From JAXGTO01 sp040774885 (GTDB lineage Bacteria; Actinomycetota; Coriobacteriia; Coriobacteriales; Eggerthellaceae): a DNA stretch of 64,000 nucleotides. Position numbers and translations under genes: made by a program. Below are positions 45,170 through 54,231 of this stretch, piece by piece. Every line of letters starts with the position of its first letter. Positions within the stretch are counted from its first letter, which is position 1. The notes under the pieces were generated by a model, which saw only the letters and a list, made by a program, of their open reading frames with translations, made no database searches and had not been told where the DNA came from. The stretch is taken from assembly GCA_040774885.1 (NCBI GenBank), contig JAXGTO010000005.1, forward strand, positions 1 through 64,000, written 5' to 3'.

Positions 45170-47000
45170 GGATATCCTCTCCTCGATAGCGGGCGATGGC
45201 GGCGCAGTCTTTGTCGCCGCGGCCCGATACGTTCACGATGATGATCTGGTCGCGCGCCATCTGCGGCGCCAACTTCATGGCGTGCGCCAATGCATGAGCC
45301 GACTCGATGGCCGGAATGATGCCTTCGGTGCGCGAAAGATACTCGAAAGCATCGACCGCCTCGTCATCGGTTATGGCCACGTACTCCGCACGTCCCGTGT
45401 CGAACAAGTGCGCATGCTCGGGCCCGACGCCTGGGTAATCCAAGCCGGCCGAAATCGAATACACCGGCGCTATCTGGCCATGGTCGTCTTGGCAGAAATA
45501 ACTCTTCATGCCATGGAAAATACCCAGGCGCCCCGTGGCGAGCGTAGCGGCCGTCTCGGCAGTATCCACCCCGCGACCAGCTGCTTCGCACCCTATCAAG
45601 CGCACGCCGGCATCGGGGATGAAATGATGGAAAGCACCGATGGCATTCGATCCGCCGCCCACGCAGGCCAGCACCGCATCGGGCAGACGGCCCTCCGCTT
45701 CCAGGATCTGCGCGCGCATTTCTTTGGAAATGACAGCCTGGAAATCGCGGATCATTTCGGGGAACGGATGCGGTCCCATCACCGATCCCAGCACGTAATG
45801 GGTATCGTCCATGCGGCTCACCCATTCACGGAACGTCTCTGAAACGGCATCTTTCAGCGTGGCGGTTCCGGCATCGACGGGGTGGACCTTGGCGCCCATC
45901 AATTCCATCTTGTACACGTTGAGCGCCTGGCGCTCGGTATCCAAGCGGCCCATATACACTTCGCACTCAAGCCCCATCAAGGCCGCAGCCGTGGCCGTGG
46001 CCACGCCATGCTGGCCGGCGCCCGTTTCGGCTATCACGCGCGTCTTGCCCATCTTTTTGGCAAGCAGGCACTGCGCCACCGCGTTGTTTATCTTGTGCGC
46101 GCCCGTGTGATTCAGGTCCTCGCGCTTCAGATACACCTTCGCACCGCCCAAGTCCTCGGTCATGCGCCGCGCAAAATACAGGCGGGATGGACGGCCGCAA
46201 TAATCGTTGAGCAGCGCCGTCAATTCTGCATTGAACTCCGGGTCGTCCTTATAGGCGCGATAGGCCTCATCCACTTCTTTGACCGCATTCATCAGCGTCT
46301 CGGGGATGTACTGCCCTCCATGAACGCCGAAGCGGCCCGGTGATTGCTGTTCCATTTCTTGATTCCTTTCATCCCTGCAGCGCACCGCGCGCAGCACGGC
46401 AGCCATCTTCGTCTGATCCTTCATGCCGTCGGTCTCGATACCCGAGCTCACATCCACGCACCAGGGCCGGCAGCGACTTATCGCCGCGGCGACGTTTCCC
46501 GCATCCAAGCCGCCAGCCAGGACGAACGGGCGATCCAGCCCCTCCGCCAGCGCATGGTCGAAGACCTCGCCCGTTCCGCATCCGTTGTCCAAAAGCACCA
46601 CATCGGCCATCGATTTCTGCGCTGCGGCCACATCGGATTCATCGGCGATGCGAAATGCCTTCCACACCTGGCCGTCGAAGCCCGCGCGCAGCACTTCGAT
46701 GTACGCATCGTCTTCGGCTCCATGCAGCTGAACCGCATCGAGGCGCGCCCTGTTCGCCAGAGCCGCCACACGCTGGACCGGCTGGTCGACGAATACGCCC
46801 ACCGTGGCGATGCCCTTATCGACGGCTTTTGCCAAATCGATCAGCTGATCGGACGAAATGCTGCGATGCGACTGCGGGAAGTCGACCACGAATCCCACGT
46901 AATCGGGATGCAGGCGATTGGCCGCCGCAATATCTTCGGGCCTGTTCATTCCGCACAGCTTCACGCGCAGCGAAGCAGTCCCTTGTTTCCGAGCGCTCAT
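45162..47000 (-). CDS. trpFB: Phosphoribosylanthranilate isomerase - tryptophan synthase beta fusion (TrpF-TrpB)
   Basis: One open frame of 612 residues. Residues 1-210 are TrpF: VKLCGMNRPEDIAAA, DYVGFVV, VGVFVDQP, LDAVQLHG, and LAGGLDAGNV. Residues 216-612 are a complete TrpB of normal length (397): GRFGVHGGQYIPETLM, the PLP lysine in HTGAHKINNA, GAGQHGVA, and the phosphate-binding loop GGGSNAIG. The junction holds GAAAGGAA about eight bases before ATG 46355, exactly at the TrpB start, so free TrpB may also be made. The start overlaps the trpC stop (ATGA). Confidence 0.93.
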   Translation of the reverse strand: MSARKQGTASLRVKLCGMNRPEDIAAANRLHPDYVGFVVDFPQSHRSISSDQLIDLAKAVDKGIATVGVFVDQPVQRVAALANRARLDAVQLHGAEDDAYIEVLRAGFDGQVWKAFRIADESDVAAAQKSMADVVLLDNGCGTGEVFDHALAEGLDRPFVLAGGLDAGNVAAAISRCRPWCVDVSSGIETDGMKDQTKMAAVLRAVRCRDERNQEMEQQSPGRFGVHGGQYIPETLMNAVKEVDEAYRAYKDDPEFNAELTALLNDYCGRPSRLYFARRMTEDLGGAKVYLKREDLNHTGAHKINNAVAQCLLAKKMGKTRVIAETGAGQHGVATATAAALMGLECEVYMGRLDTERQALNVYKMELMGAKVHPVDAGTATLKDAVSETFREWVSRMDDTHYVLGSVMGPHPFPEMIRDFQAVISKEMRAQILEAEGRLPDAVLACVGGGSNAIGAFHHFIPDAGVRLIGCEAAGRGVDTAETAATLATGRLGIFHGMKSYFCQDDHGQIAPVYSISAGLDYPGVGPEHAHLFDTGRAEYVAITDDEAVDAFEYLSRTEGIIPAIESAHALAHAMKLAPQMARDQIIIVNVSGRGDKDCAAIARYRGEDIHD

Positions 47001-47803
47001 GAGCAGGCCTCCTTCAATTCCACCAAAGCACGGCGCGTATCGTCCGCGCGCATCAGGTATTCCCCCACCAACACCGCGTCGGCACCCGATCGCTTGAGCG
47101 CCACGGCGTCGTCAATGCAGGTCACGCCCGATTCCGCCACAAACAGGCACTCGGGCGGAACCGCTTCGCGCAGACCTTGCGCCGTGGACACATCAACCGA
47201 AAAATCCTTCAGGTTGCGATTGTTCACGCCGATGATGCGCGCCCCGGCAGCCACGGCCGACGCCACTTCCGCACCATCATGGGCTTCCACCAGCGCGTCC
47301 ATGCCCAGCTCGTCGCACACTTCCAGCATGTGTTCGATGGCGGCCGTATCCAACAGAGAGCAGATGAGCAGCGCGGCGTCGGCGCCCAACGCCCGCGCCT
47401 GGTACAACTGGTATTCATCGATCGTGAAGTCCTTGCGCAGCAGCGGCAAATCCACCTGCTGGCGCACAGCGCGGAAGATGGCGTCGGAGCCCATGAACCA
47501 GGTGGGCTCGGTCAAGCAAGACACGGCATCCGCTCCGCCGGCTTCATAGCCCTGCGCGATGTCCCGATAGGGAAAATCGGCCGAAATGACGCCCTTCGAA
47601 GGCGAGGCTTTCTTCACCTCGCAGATGAACGAAAGGCCGCCTCCAGACAAAGCCGCGCCGAAACGGCGGGCGCCGCGCGGAGCCGAAACGGCATCGGCCC
47701 GCGCCGCCGCACGCGCCTGATTCTGCATTTGCGCCAACGGAATCGCCTGCTTGTCGCGTTCCACGCGAATGCGCGTGGCAGCGGCTATCTCGTCGAGGAT
47801 CAT
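46997..47803 (-). CDS. trpC: Indole-3-glycerol phosphate synthase
   Basis: Protein of 268 residues that closes the indole ring. Motifs include FICEVKKASPSKG (substrate Lys), the catalytic Lys in LLRKDFTIDEYQ, GVNNRNLKDFSVD, ESGV and VLVGEYLMR. The start overlaps the trpD stop and its stop overlaps the trpFB start (both ATGA). Confidence 0.95.
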   Translation of the reverse strand: MILDEIAAATRIRVERDKQAIPLAQMQNQARAAARADAVSAPRGARRFGAALSGGGLSFICEVKKASPSKGVISADFPYRDIAQGYEAGGADAVSCLTEPTWFMGSDAIFRAVRQQVDLPLLRKDFTIDEYQLYQARALGADAALLICSLLDTAAIEHMLEVCDELGMDALVEAHDGAEVASAVAAGARIIGVNNRNLKDFSVDVSTAQGLREAVPPECLFVAESGVTCIDDAVALKRSGADAVLVGEYLMRADDTRRALVELKEACS

Positions 47804-48831
47804 GATTCCTCCCCGACCCGCTGCGTGGCCGCCACGAACTCTTCCATCTTGGACAAGGCCTCGCCCGACCTGATGAGTTCGGCTGCCCGGTTAACGCCGT
47901 ATTCGAATGACTCCGCCGCGCCACCCAAATACAACCCGGCGCCGGCATTCATCAGCACTGCCGTGCGCTTGGGGCCGACCTCGCCCGCAAGCACCGCCCG
48001 AGTTATAGCGGCGTTTTCAGCGGGCGTGCCGCCACGCAAGTCGTCTTTGGTCCCCCGCTCCAAGCCGAAATCTTCGGGAACCACCGTGTACTCCTTCGAA
48101 AACCCGTCCTTGAATTCGCAGACGGTGGTGGCCCCGCACGCCGAAATCTCATCGAGCCCGTCTTGACCGTAAACCACCATGCCGCGCTTCACGCCCAAAC
48201 CCATCAGCACTTCCGCCAAAGGCTTCACCAGCGCTTCGTCGTAAACGCCCAAAAGCTGCATGGTGGGATGCGCCGGATTGGTCAGCGGGCCCAAGATGTT
48301 GAACACCGTGCGTATACCCAGTTCCTTGCGCACCGACCCCACGAATCGCATCGAGGTGTGGTACGTCTGGGCAAACAGGAAGCACATGCCCACTTCCTGC
48401 AGCAACTGCGCGCATTGGTCGGGTTCCAATGCTATCTTCGCCCCCAGCGCTTCAAAGCAATCCGCCGTGCCGCACAGCGAAGATGCCGCACGATTGCCAT
48501 GCTTCGCCACGCGCACGCCTCCCGCGGCAATCACGAACGCCGACGTGGTCGAGATGTTGAACGTGTGCGCGCCGTCGCCGCCGGTGCCCACGATGTCGAG
48601 CACATCCATGTCATGTTCCACCGTGGTGGCGTGATCGCGCATGGCGGCCGCGCAGCCGGCGATCTCGTCGATGGTCTCGGCCTTGGTGCTCTTGGTGGAA
48701 AGCGCCGCCAGGAAAGCCGCGTTTTGCGTTTGGCTGGTCTCGCCCGCCATGATCTCGCTCATCACCGTGAAGGCCTCGTCATAGGTGAGGTCTTCCTTGC
48801 CCACTATCTTCACTATCGCTTCTTTGATCAT
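47800..48831 (-). CDS. trpD: Anthranilate phosphoribosyltransferase
   Basis: Protein of 343 residues. GAGAAGGA before ATG 48831 sets the start rather than the ATG at 48876. Motifs are the PRPP loop VGTGGDGAHTFNIST, KHGNRAASS, and RTVFNILGPLTNP. It transfers phosphoribose to anthranilate. It is not fused to trpG; 41 nt separate the two genes, the only real gap inside the operon. Confidence 0.95.
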   Translation of the reverse strand: MIKEAIVKIVGKEDLTYDEAFTVMSEIMAGETSQTQNAAFLAALSTKSTKAETIDEIAGCAAAMRDHATTVEHDMDVLDIVGTGGDGAHTFNISTTSAFVIAAGGVRVAKHGNRAASSLCGTADCFEALGAKIALEPDQCAQLLQEVGMCFLFAQTYHTSMRFVGSVRKELGIRTVFNILGPLTNPAHPTMQLLGVYDEALVKPLAEVLMGLGVKRGMVVYGQDGLDEISACGATTVCEFKDGFSKEYTVVPEDFGLERGTKDDLRGGTPAENAAITRAVLAGEVGPKRTAVLMNAGAGLYLGGAAESFEYGVNRAAELIRSGEALSKMEEFVAATQRVGEES

Positions 48832-48872
48832 GTCCTTCTCTTTTCTCTTGGATAAGTTGCGTGTCGGCTGCT

Positions 48873-49460
48873 TCAAGCGGGCAAGATGCCGGCGGCAAGC
48901 AGGAAATTCTTCACTATCGCCGGCCCCTGCGGCGTCAAAATCGATTCGGGGTGGAATTGCAGTCCGTGCACGGGGCGCTCCACGTGGCGCACGGCCATCA
49001 CCGCTCCATCGTCGGCGCGGGCCGTCACCTTAAGGCAAGCGGGAAGCGTATCGGGATTCACTGCCAGCGAATGGTAGCGTCCCACTTGGATGGAGGACGC
49101 AAGCCCGGCGAACAGGGGGTCGCTTCCGTCCACCTCCGCCGCCGATTGCTTGCCATGCATCAGCTGGTCGGCATGCACGATGGAGGATCCCAACGCTTCG
49201 CATATAGCCTGATGACCCAGGCACACGCCCAGCAGCGGCGTATCCGCCAGCGCGTCGGCCGTCACCACCGCCTCGCAGATGCCCGCCGCATCAGGACGCC
49301 CCGGCCCCGGCGACAAGATGATCGCCTCGGGCCGCAGCGCCGCAAGCTCTTCCACGCCGACGGCATCGTTTCGCAGCACGCGGATGTCGGGGTGCAAAGC
49401 GCCCACCATCTGAAACAGGTTGTAGGAAAAGCTGTCATAGTTGTCGATAAGGCAGATCAT
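48873..49460 (-). CDS. trpG: Anthranilate synthase component II (glutamine amidotransferase)
   Basis: Protein of 195 residues. Start ATG 49460 overlaps the trpE stop (ATGA), with AGGAGG upstream inside trpE. It has NYDSFSYNL, LSPGPGRPDAAG, the nucleophile Cys in LGVCLGHQAI, and the His/Glu of LQFHPES. It supplies ammonia to TrpE. Confidence 0.95.
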   Translation of the reverse strand: MICLIDNYDSFSYNLFQMVGALHPDIRVLRNDAVGVEELAALRPEAIILSPGPGRPDAAGICEAVVTADALADTPLLGVCLGHQAICEALGSSIVHADQLMHGKQSAAEVDGSDPLFAGLASSIQVGRYHSLAVNPDTLPACLKVTARADDGAVMAVRHVERPVHGLQFHPESILTPQGPAIVKNFLLAAGILPA

Positions 49461-50932
49461 AGGGCATCGTCCTCCTGCGCCAGCTGCAATGCGCTCACCA
49501 CGGCTTGGGCTTTGTTGATGCACTCACGAAACTCGGTGTCGGGCACGGAGTCCGCCACGATGCCCGCACCCGAGCGCACGAACACCTTGCCGCCCTTGGC
49601 GTACGCCAGCCTGATGGCGATGCACACGTCCATGTTCCCCGTGAAATCCAGGTATCCGATGGCCCCGCCATAGATGCCGCGCTTGTCGTCTTCGAGCTGG
49701 TTGATGATCTCGGCGGCCCGCAATTTGGGAGCACCCGAAAGCGTCCCGGCCGGAAGGACCGCGTCCAGCGCATCGAGCGCCGTGCAGTCGGAGCGCAGCT
49801 TGCCGCGCACCTCCGATCCGATATGCATCACATGCGAGAATTCCAGTACTTCTTGGTAGCGCTCGACTTCAACCGACCCGAATTCGCTCACCTTTCCGAT
49901 GTCGTTTCTTCCCAGGTCAACCAACATGTTGTGCTCGGCCAGCTCTTTTGCGTCCGCCAACAGTTCCGTGCGCAGACGCTCGTCTTCGGAATCATCGGCG
50001 CCGCGCGGACGGGTGCCCGCCAAGGGGAAGGAATACAGCATGCCATCGTCGAGTTTGGCCAAGGCTTCGGGCGACGCGCCGGCAACTTCTATGCTGTTCG
50101 AAGCGAAGTAGAACATGTAAGGCGAAGGATTGGTGGTCCGCAGCACGCGATAGGTGTTGATCAAGCTGCCCTTAAACGGTGCGGCCAACCGATTGGAAAG
50201 GACCACCTGGAAGATATCGCCCTCGAAGATGAATTCTTTCGCCCGCTCCACCATGGCGCAATAGGCGTCGTGGTCGAACAGCGGGGTGAATTCGCCCAGC
50301 AGCTTCCCGGGCGCAGGCCGTTGCGGAACGGTATCGGCCACCAGCCGCATCATCTGGTCGATATCGCGCAACGCACGCCGATAATCGCAGGCGATATCGT
50401 CCGTGCGCACATTTGCGATGAACACGATCTTCTGACGCGCGTTGTCGAAGGCTATCACCTTGTCGAACAGCATCACGTCCAGGTCTTTGAACCCTTCGCT
50501 GTCGTGGGCATCGAGCACCACGCCGGGCTCGGAATACTTCAAGTAGTCGTATGAAAAGAAACCCACCAACCCGCCGGTGAACGTCGGCATGCCAGGCAGG
50601 CGCGGACTGCGGTTGTCTTCGAGCACCTGGCGCACCGTTTGGCGCGGATCGGCGTTCTCCATGCTCACCGTAGTGCCGCCCGTGGTGATGGACACGATGC
50701 CGTCGGTGCAGGTGATCTCCATGGTGGGGTCGAACCCGAGGAAGGAATAGCGCCCCCAACGATGCGCGTCATCCACCGATTCGAGCAGGTAGCAATGGCT
50801 GCTGGTTTCCTTGAGGATCTCCAGCACCCGGATGGCGGTGGTCTGATCGGCATAGAGTTCGCGGCAGATGGGAATCACGCCGTAGTCACCCGATTTTGCC
50901 AGGGCCTTCACGTCTTCGATCGTTGCGAGCAT
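49457..50932 (-). CDS. trpE: Anthranilate synthase component I
   Basis: Protein of 491 residues. AGAGGAGG lies five bases before ATG 50932; the open frame extends upstream through the T-box leader but is not coding there. It has the N-terminal feedback region (LLES near residue 50), GGLVGFFSYDYLKY, and the chorismate-binding core: IFQVVLSNR, NPSPYMFYF, SFPLAGTRPRG, DLGRNDIGKVSEFG and GTLSGAPKLRAAEII. First gene of the operon, under tRNA-Trp T-box control. Confidence 0.95.
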   Translation of the reverse strand: MLATIEDVKALAKSGDYGVIPICRELYADQTTAIRVLEILKETSSHCYLLESVDDAHRWGRYSFLGFDPTMEITCTDGIVSITTGGTTVSMENADPRQTVRQVLEDNRSPRLPGMPTFTGGLVGFFSYDYLKYSEPGVVLDAHDSEGFKDLDVMLFDKVIAFDNARQKIVFIANVRTDDIACDYRRALRDIDQMMRLVADTVPQRPAPGKLLGEFTPLFDHDAYCAMVERAKEFIFEGDIFQVVLSNRLAAPFKGSLINTYRVLRTTNPSPYMFYFASNSIEVAGASPEALAKLDDGMLYSFPLAGTRPRGADDSEDERLRTELLADAKELAEHNMLVDLGRNDIGKVSEFGSVEVERYQEVLEFSHVMHIGSEVRGKLRSDCTALDALDAVLPAGTLSGAPKLRAAEIINQLEDDKRGIYGGAIGYLDFTGNMDVCIAIRLAYAKGGKVFVRSGAGIVADSVPDTEFRECINKAQAVVSALQLAQEDDAL

Positions 50933-50967
50933 ATGCACCTCCTCTGTCGTTGCAAGAGGTCGGGCAA

Positions 50968-51009
50968 ATAAAAACGCCCGTCCTCGACTGTTACGGTCAA
51001 GGACGAGCG
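50968..51009 (-). terminator. Intrinsic terminator of the T-box leader
   Basis: A 14-bp stem (50975-50988 with 50996-51009, two G-U pairs) with a 7-nt loop, followed on the minus strand by TTTTTATTT. The AGGACG side competes with the antiterminator. Confidence 0.85.
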
Positions 51010-51235
51010 TGTGCTCGCGGTGCCACCTTGATTCAGGACAGAAGTCCTGCGCTTTGCGGAATGCCATCACATTCCCGGCACTGACGGGTGCCTTCCGTCG
51101 CGGCATACTCAGCAGAAATCCTGCTTTTGACCGCGCCCTCGGTGGTCCATTTGACAGCCTGGGTCCTGCGAGGCTTCCACCGCCCCCCGCTCGCTGCGAG
51201 TCCATGGCCGCCGTTACTTCCACTTCAGCGGTTTA
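50968..51235 (-). promoter_or_regulatory. T-box riboswitch (tRNA-Trp) controlling the trp operon
   Basis: The T-box consensus AAGGTGGCACCGCG is at 51029-51016. Stem I closes with ACCGC (51232-51228) against GCGGT (51134-51130) and GTGG against CCAC. The specifier loop has AGTA (51218-51215) on the 5' side and the codon TGG (51149-51147) on the 3' side. A distal GCGAG/CTCGC stem carries a GGCGGTGGAAGC loop. Stem III is CAGGAC/GTCCTG. The acceptor-pairing bases TGGC expect a tRNA with discriminator G, as in bacterial tRNA-Trp. Uncharged tRNA-Trp should stabilise the antiterminator and turn on trpEGDCFBA. Confidence 0.9.
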
Positions 51236-51240
51236 ACGGT

Positions 51241-51268
51241 ATTGTAAGCAGAATCGAACCGCTGTCAA
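51241..51268 (-). promoter_or_regulatory. trp operon promoter
   Basis: On the minus strand TTGACA (51268-51263), a 16-nt spacer, and TACAAT (51246-51241). The -35 overlaps the stop codon of the upstream tatD gene, and transcription should begin at the 5' edge of the T-box. Confidence 0.8.
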
Positions 51269-52122
51269 GCGCGAATTCGCTCTTCGGAGCCACGGACAGC
51301 CCCGCGCCAGCTTCTTTCCAGCAAGCGGCAGCTTGTTTGGGCTATGAGCTCGGAAACATCTTTTCCGCGAATCGCTTGCAGGTCATCGAGCGTTTCTTCG
51401 AGGTGCGTTCGCAGCGTCTGTGCATCGATGCGCCCACCTTGCTCCGATGGTTCGTCGGTTTCGATGAGCAGCCGATCTTGCGGAATGACACGCGCGTATT
51501 CGCGACCGCGACGCGATGCCAGCATCCGCGCGTTCACGCTGAAGAAGCAGCCCGTTTGGACAGCGCGCTGCAATTCGTCGCTCGAACCCGAGAACCAGTG
51601 GAATATCACGTCATTGCCGGGCAGGGTTCCCGCCTTATCCAACGCATCGAGCACATCGCTCGCGGCGGCCACCGCATGGATGGAGAGCAGTTTCCCACCG
51701 CCCGAACAGGCTTTCAGCACCCGTTCGAACGCCTCGGTCTGCACCTGCCGCATTCGTTGGCCATCCATCCCGGTCGCCTTGGCCAAACGCTGCGCACGTG
51801 CCCCGAAGTCCAGCCCCACCTCGCCTATGAAACGCGTGTCCTGCGCCGCAGTTTCGAAATCCCGGATATCCGTCTGCCCGCAGCGCCCGTCGGCCACCCA
51901 CCACGGATGCAAGCCCAGGCCAACGCATACATTGGAACAACTGCCCAACAGCGTAGATGCCCGCGCGAGCCCAGCCGGTTCGACCGTAACGGAATACAAA
52001 CCCAGCCCCACGGCCGCGGCGTCATCTGCCACCGAGACAGCCTCTCGGTCATCCATGAAATCGAGATGGCAGTGCATATCGAACAGGCTGCAAGAAGACA
52101 GCTGGCCCCCGCTGCCGCTCAT
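51265..52122 (-). CDS. TatD-family metal-dependent hydrolase
   Basis: Protein of 285 residues. The metal ligands are visible: H-x-H in FDMHCHLDF, Glu in FIGEVGLDFG, His in LLSIHAVAAA, His in VIFHWFSGS and Asp in LLIETDEP. TatD proteins are Mg-dependent 3'-5' DNA exonucleases or related hydrolases. It starts at ATG 52122, overlapping the tcdA stop (ATGA). The trp promoter overlaps its end. Confidence 0.85.
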   Translation of the reverse strand: MSGSGGQLSSCSLFDMHCHLDFMDDREAVSVADDAAAVGLGLYSVTVEPAGLARASTLLGSCSNVCVGLGLHPWWVADGRCGQTDIRDFETAAQDTRFIGEVGLDFGARAQRLAKATGMDGQRMRQVQTEAFERVLKACSGGGKLLSIHAVAAASDVLDALDKAGTLPGNDVIFHWFSGSSDELQRAVQTGCFFSVNARMLASRRGREYARVIPQDRLLIETDEPSEQGGRIDAQTLRTHLEETLDDLQAIRGKDVSELIAQTSCRLLERSWRGAVRGSEERIRA

Positions 52123-52880
52123 GGGCGCGCACCGCCGACGACCTCGTCGATGCCCGCGATACTGCGGATCACGGCACCCGCCAGCATCTGGCCCATGATG
52201 GGCGGCATATAGGATGCCGTACCCAAGTTCGATCGCTCCGAACGTTCGGCTCCTTCGCGCGCAGGAATCTTGATGGGGTCTTCGCACGAATACAACACGC
52301 GCAGCTTGCGGATGCCGCGCTTGCGGCCCTCTTTTCGCATCACGCGGCACAGCGGGCAATTGACCGTATCGTAGATATCGGCCAAACGCAGGCATTCGGG
52401 ACGGAGCTTGTTGGCCGCGCCCATGCTGCTGATCAGGGGCAGCCCGCGCTCTTCGGCCAGCTGGGCCAAAGAAAGCTTCACCGACACCGTATCGATGGCA
52501 TCCACGATGCAATCGATACCTTCCAACTCGTCCAAAAGAGCCGGCAGGTTGTCGCGCGTCACGAACATATCGCGCGTCTGGGTTTGAATGGCGGGATTGA
52601 TATCGGCCACCATGGCCGCCATCACGTCCACCTTGCGCCGGCCGAGCGTGCTGTTGAAGGCGATGGCTTGGCGGTTGATGTTGCTCGCCTGCACCTCATC
52701 ACGATCGATGAGCACCAAGCGCCCCACGCCGCCGCGGGCCAATGCTTCGGTGCAACTCGACCCCACGCCGCCAAGGCCGATCACCGCCACCTTGGCTTCG
52801 CGCAAGCGCTGCATGCCTTCGACCCCCATCAGGGGTTCAAGCTTGTCAGTGGCGCTTTGCACCCCGTCCTCCTCTGCCAT
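52119..52880 (-). CDS. tcdA: tRNA threonylcarbamoyladenosine dehydratase (TcdA/CsdL-like)
   Basis: E1-like protein of 253 residues: nucleotide-binding VIGLGGVGSSCTEALARGGVGR, shown here as the start VIGLGGVGSS; then DRDEVQASNINRQ, IVDAIDTVSVK and the Cys pair NCPLCRVM. The C-terminal SNLGTASYMPPIMGQMLAG is typical of TcdA. TcdA cyclises t6A37 in tRNAs using ATP. It lies 3 nt after the GH30 gene stop and is coupled to tatD. Confidence 0.9.
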   Translation of the reverse strand: MAEEDGVQSATDKLEPLMGVEGMQRLREAKVAVIGLGGVGSSCTEALARGGVGRLVLIDRDEVQASNINRQAIAFNSTLGRRKVDVMAAMVADINPAIQTQTRDMFVTRDNLPALLDELEGIDCIVDAIDTVSVKLSLAQLAEERGLPLISSMGAANKLRPECLRLADIYDTVNCPLCRVMRKEGRKRGIRKLRVLYSCEDPIKIPAREGAERSERSNLGTASYMPPIMGQMLAGAVIRSIAGIDEVVGGARP

Positions 52881-52883
52881 GGA

Positions 52884-54230
52884 CTACACCGCCTGCCCCG
52901 CCCAGCATACGGTGCGGATGGAATGGGCGGGCAGCTCCTGATGAAGCGCTTCGCCTTCCACGTACAACTCGAACGAGTGCGCCTCATCAGTGCGGTTGAG
53001 CAGCACGCAAACCATCGATCCGTCGCGGTTGCAAAACGACGTCGCCTCGACAGCGTCCGAGAATCGAGAGGTCAGCACCCGCTGGGCTCCCGGCCGGATG
53101 TAGCGACGGAAATGGGCGATATAGTAATACGAGGCCAAGAACTCGAGTTTCTGCTGTTCGCAGTCATAGCGCACCGGAGCGCTGCAGAAATTGCCGGCAT
53201 GATTGGGGCCTCCTGCTTCATCAAGCAGCATGTTCCAATCGATCCACCCGTGGACGCCGGCCTCCAAATCGCCGATGATGTCATGGGCATAGTGCTCGGC
53301 ATGGGAAATCTCGCTTTGAAAGCCGCGGGAATACTCTGCGCACCCCTCGGTCATGATGAACTCGCAATCGCCCCATCGACGCACGGCTTCACGCAGCTCT
53401 TCGAAATGATCGCCGGTGTACCAATGGAACCCGATGCCGTCGATGGCCTGCGGCGGCTCTCCATCTGAAGAAAGCTCGTCCATCCTGTCCAGGATCCGCT
53501 CCTTGTTGTGGTCCCACGCCAGCAGCTTGACGTCGTCCAAGCCGCATGCATCCAGTTCTTCGCGCAGCATCCCCGCCAAAACCGCCTCTTCCGCGCCGTC
53601 CATCAGGCAGCTTTCCCACGTTTGCCGCGCACGCGGCTCGTTTTGGAGCGTCATGCGCACCACGGGAAAGCCGCGATCGCGATACACGCGCGCGTATCGA
53701 GCCATCATACGGGCCCATCGACGCCGATATCGGGGCTTCAAATGTCCGCCCAACCGCATGGAATGGTTCGTCTTCATATAGGCCGGCGGGCTCCAAGGGC
53801 TTGCCAGCAATTCCATATCGGGGCAAGCGGCCAAGGCATCTTGAATCAGCGGGATGATATAGCGCTCATCCCGCTGCACGGAAAAACGTTTGAGCGCATC
53901 GTCGAAGCGATGCTTGTCGTACGCATAGGAATCCAGGGAAAAGTCGCAGCTCTGGATGGGCGTGCGGCACAGCGTGCACCCCCGCTGATCGTCATCGAAA
54001 TACCCATCGATGAAGGCCCGCTGGTCGTCTTGCGACATGCCGGCGTACACGCTGCCGGTCGATTCGGTGAAAGCGCCACCGAAACCGACAACATGCTGGA
54101 ACCCGACGGCGGGATGCACCCGGATCAGGCCGAACTCGCCGTTCGCATCAGGACGGAAGGCGTCTTCGGCATACTCGAATCGTCGATTCTCGTCCGAAGT
54201 GTATGTGTGAACCGTCCCGCAAGCGGACAT
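52884..54230 (-). CDS. GH30-family glycoside hydrolase (glucosylceramidase-like)
   Basis: Protein of about 448 residues. ATG 54230 lies one base after the stop of the upstream small gene; an ATG at 54242 with GGAGG two bases away is less likely. The GH30 TIM barrel shows VGFGGAFTES near the N-terminus, LLASPWSPPAYMKTN, the acid/base Glu in TLQNEPRARQTWE, GIGFHWYTGDH and the nucleophile Glu in FIMTEGCAEY, then a beta-sandwich end. No signal peptide is seen, so it should act on an imported or intracellular beta-glycoside. It sits among tRNA and DNA housekeeping genes without sugar transporters, which is unusual. Confidence 0.85.
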   Translation of the reverse strand: MSACGTVHTYTSDENRRFEYAEDAFRPDANGEFGLIRVHPAVGFQHVVGFGGAFTESTGSVYAGMSQDDQRAFIDGYFDDDQRGCTLCRTPIQSCDFSLDSYAYDKHRFDDALKRFSVQRDERYIIPLIQDALAACPDMELLASPWSPPAYMKTNHSMRLGGHLKPRYRRRWARMMARYARVYRDRGFPVVRMTLQNEPRARQTWESCLMDGAEEAVLAGMLREELDACGLDDVKLLAWDHNKERILDRMDELSSDGEPPQAIDGIGFHWYTGDHFEELREAVRRWGDCEFIMTEGCAEYSRGFQSEISHAEHYAHDIIGDLEAGVHGWIDWNMLLDEAGGPNHAGNFCSAPVRYDCEQQKLEFLASYYYIAHFRRYIRPGAQRVLTSRFSDAVEATSFCNRDGSMVCVLLNRTDEAHSFELYVEGEALHQELPAHSIRTVCWAGQAV

Positions 54231-54231
54231 G

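Noticed and set aside
51241..51262. tRNA-like T-arm sequence GGTTCGATTC on the minus strand
   Set aside because: It lies within the spacer between TTGACA and TACAAT, and no acceptor, D or anticodon arms can be built around it.
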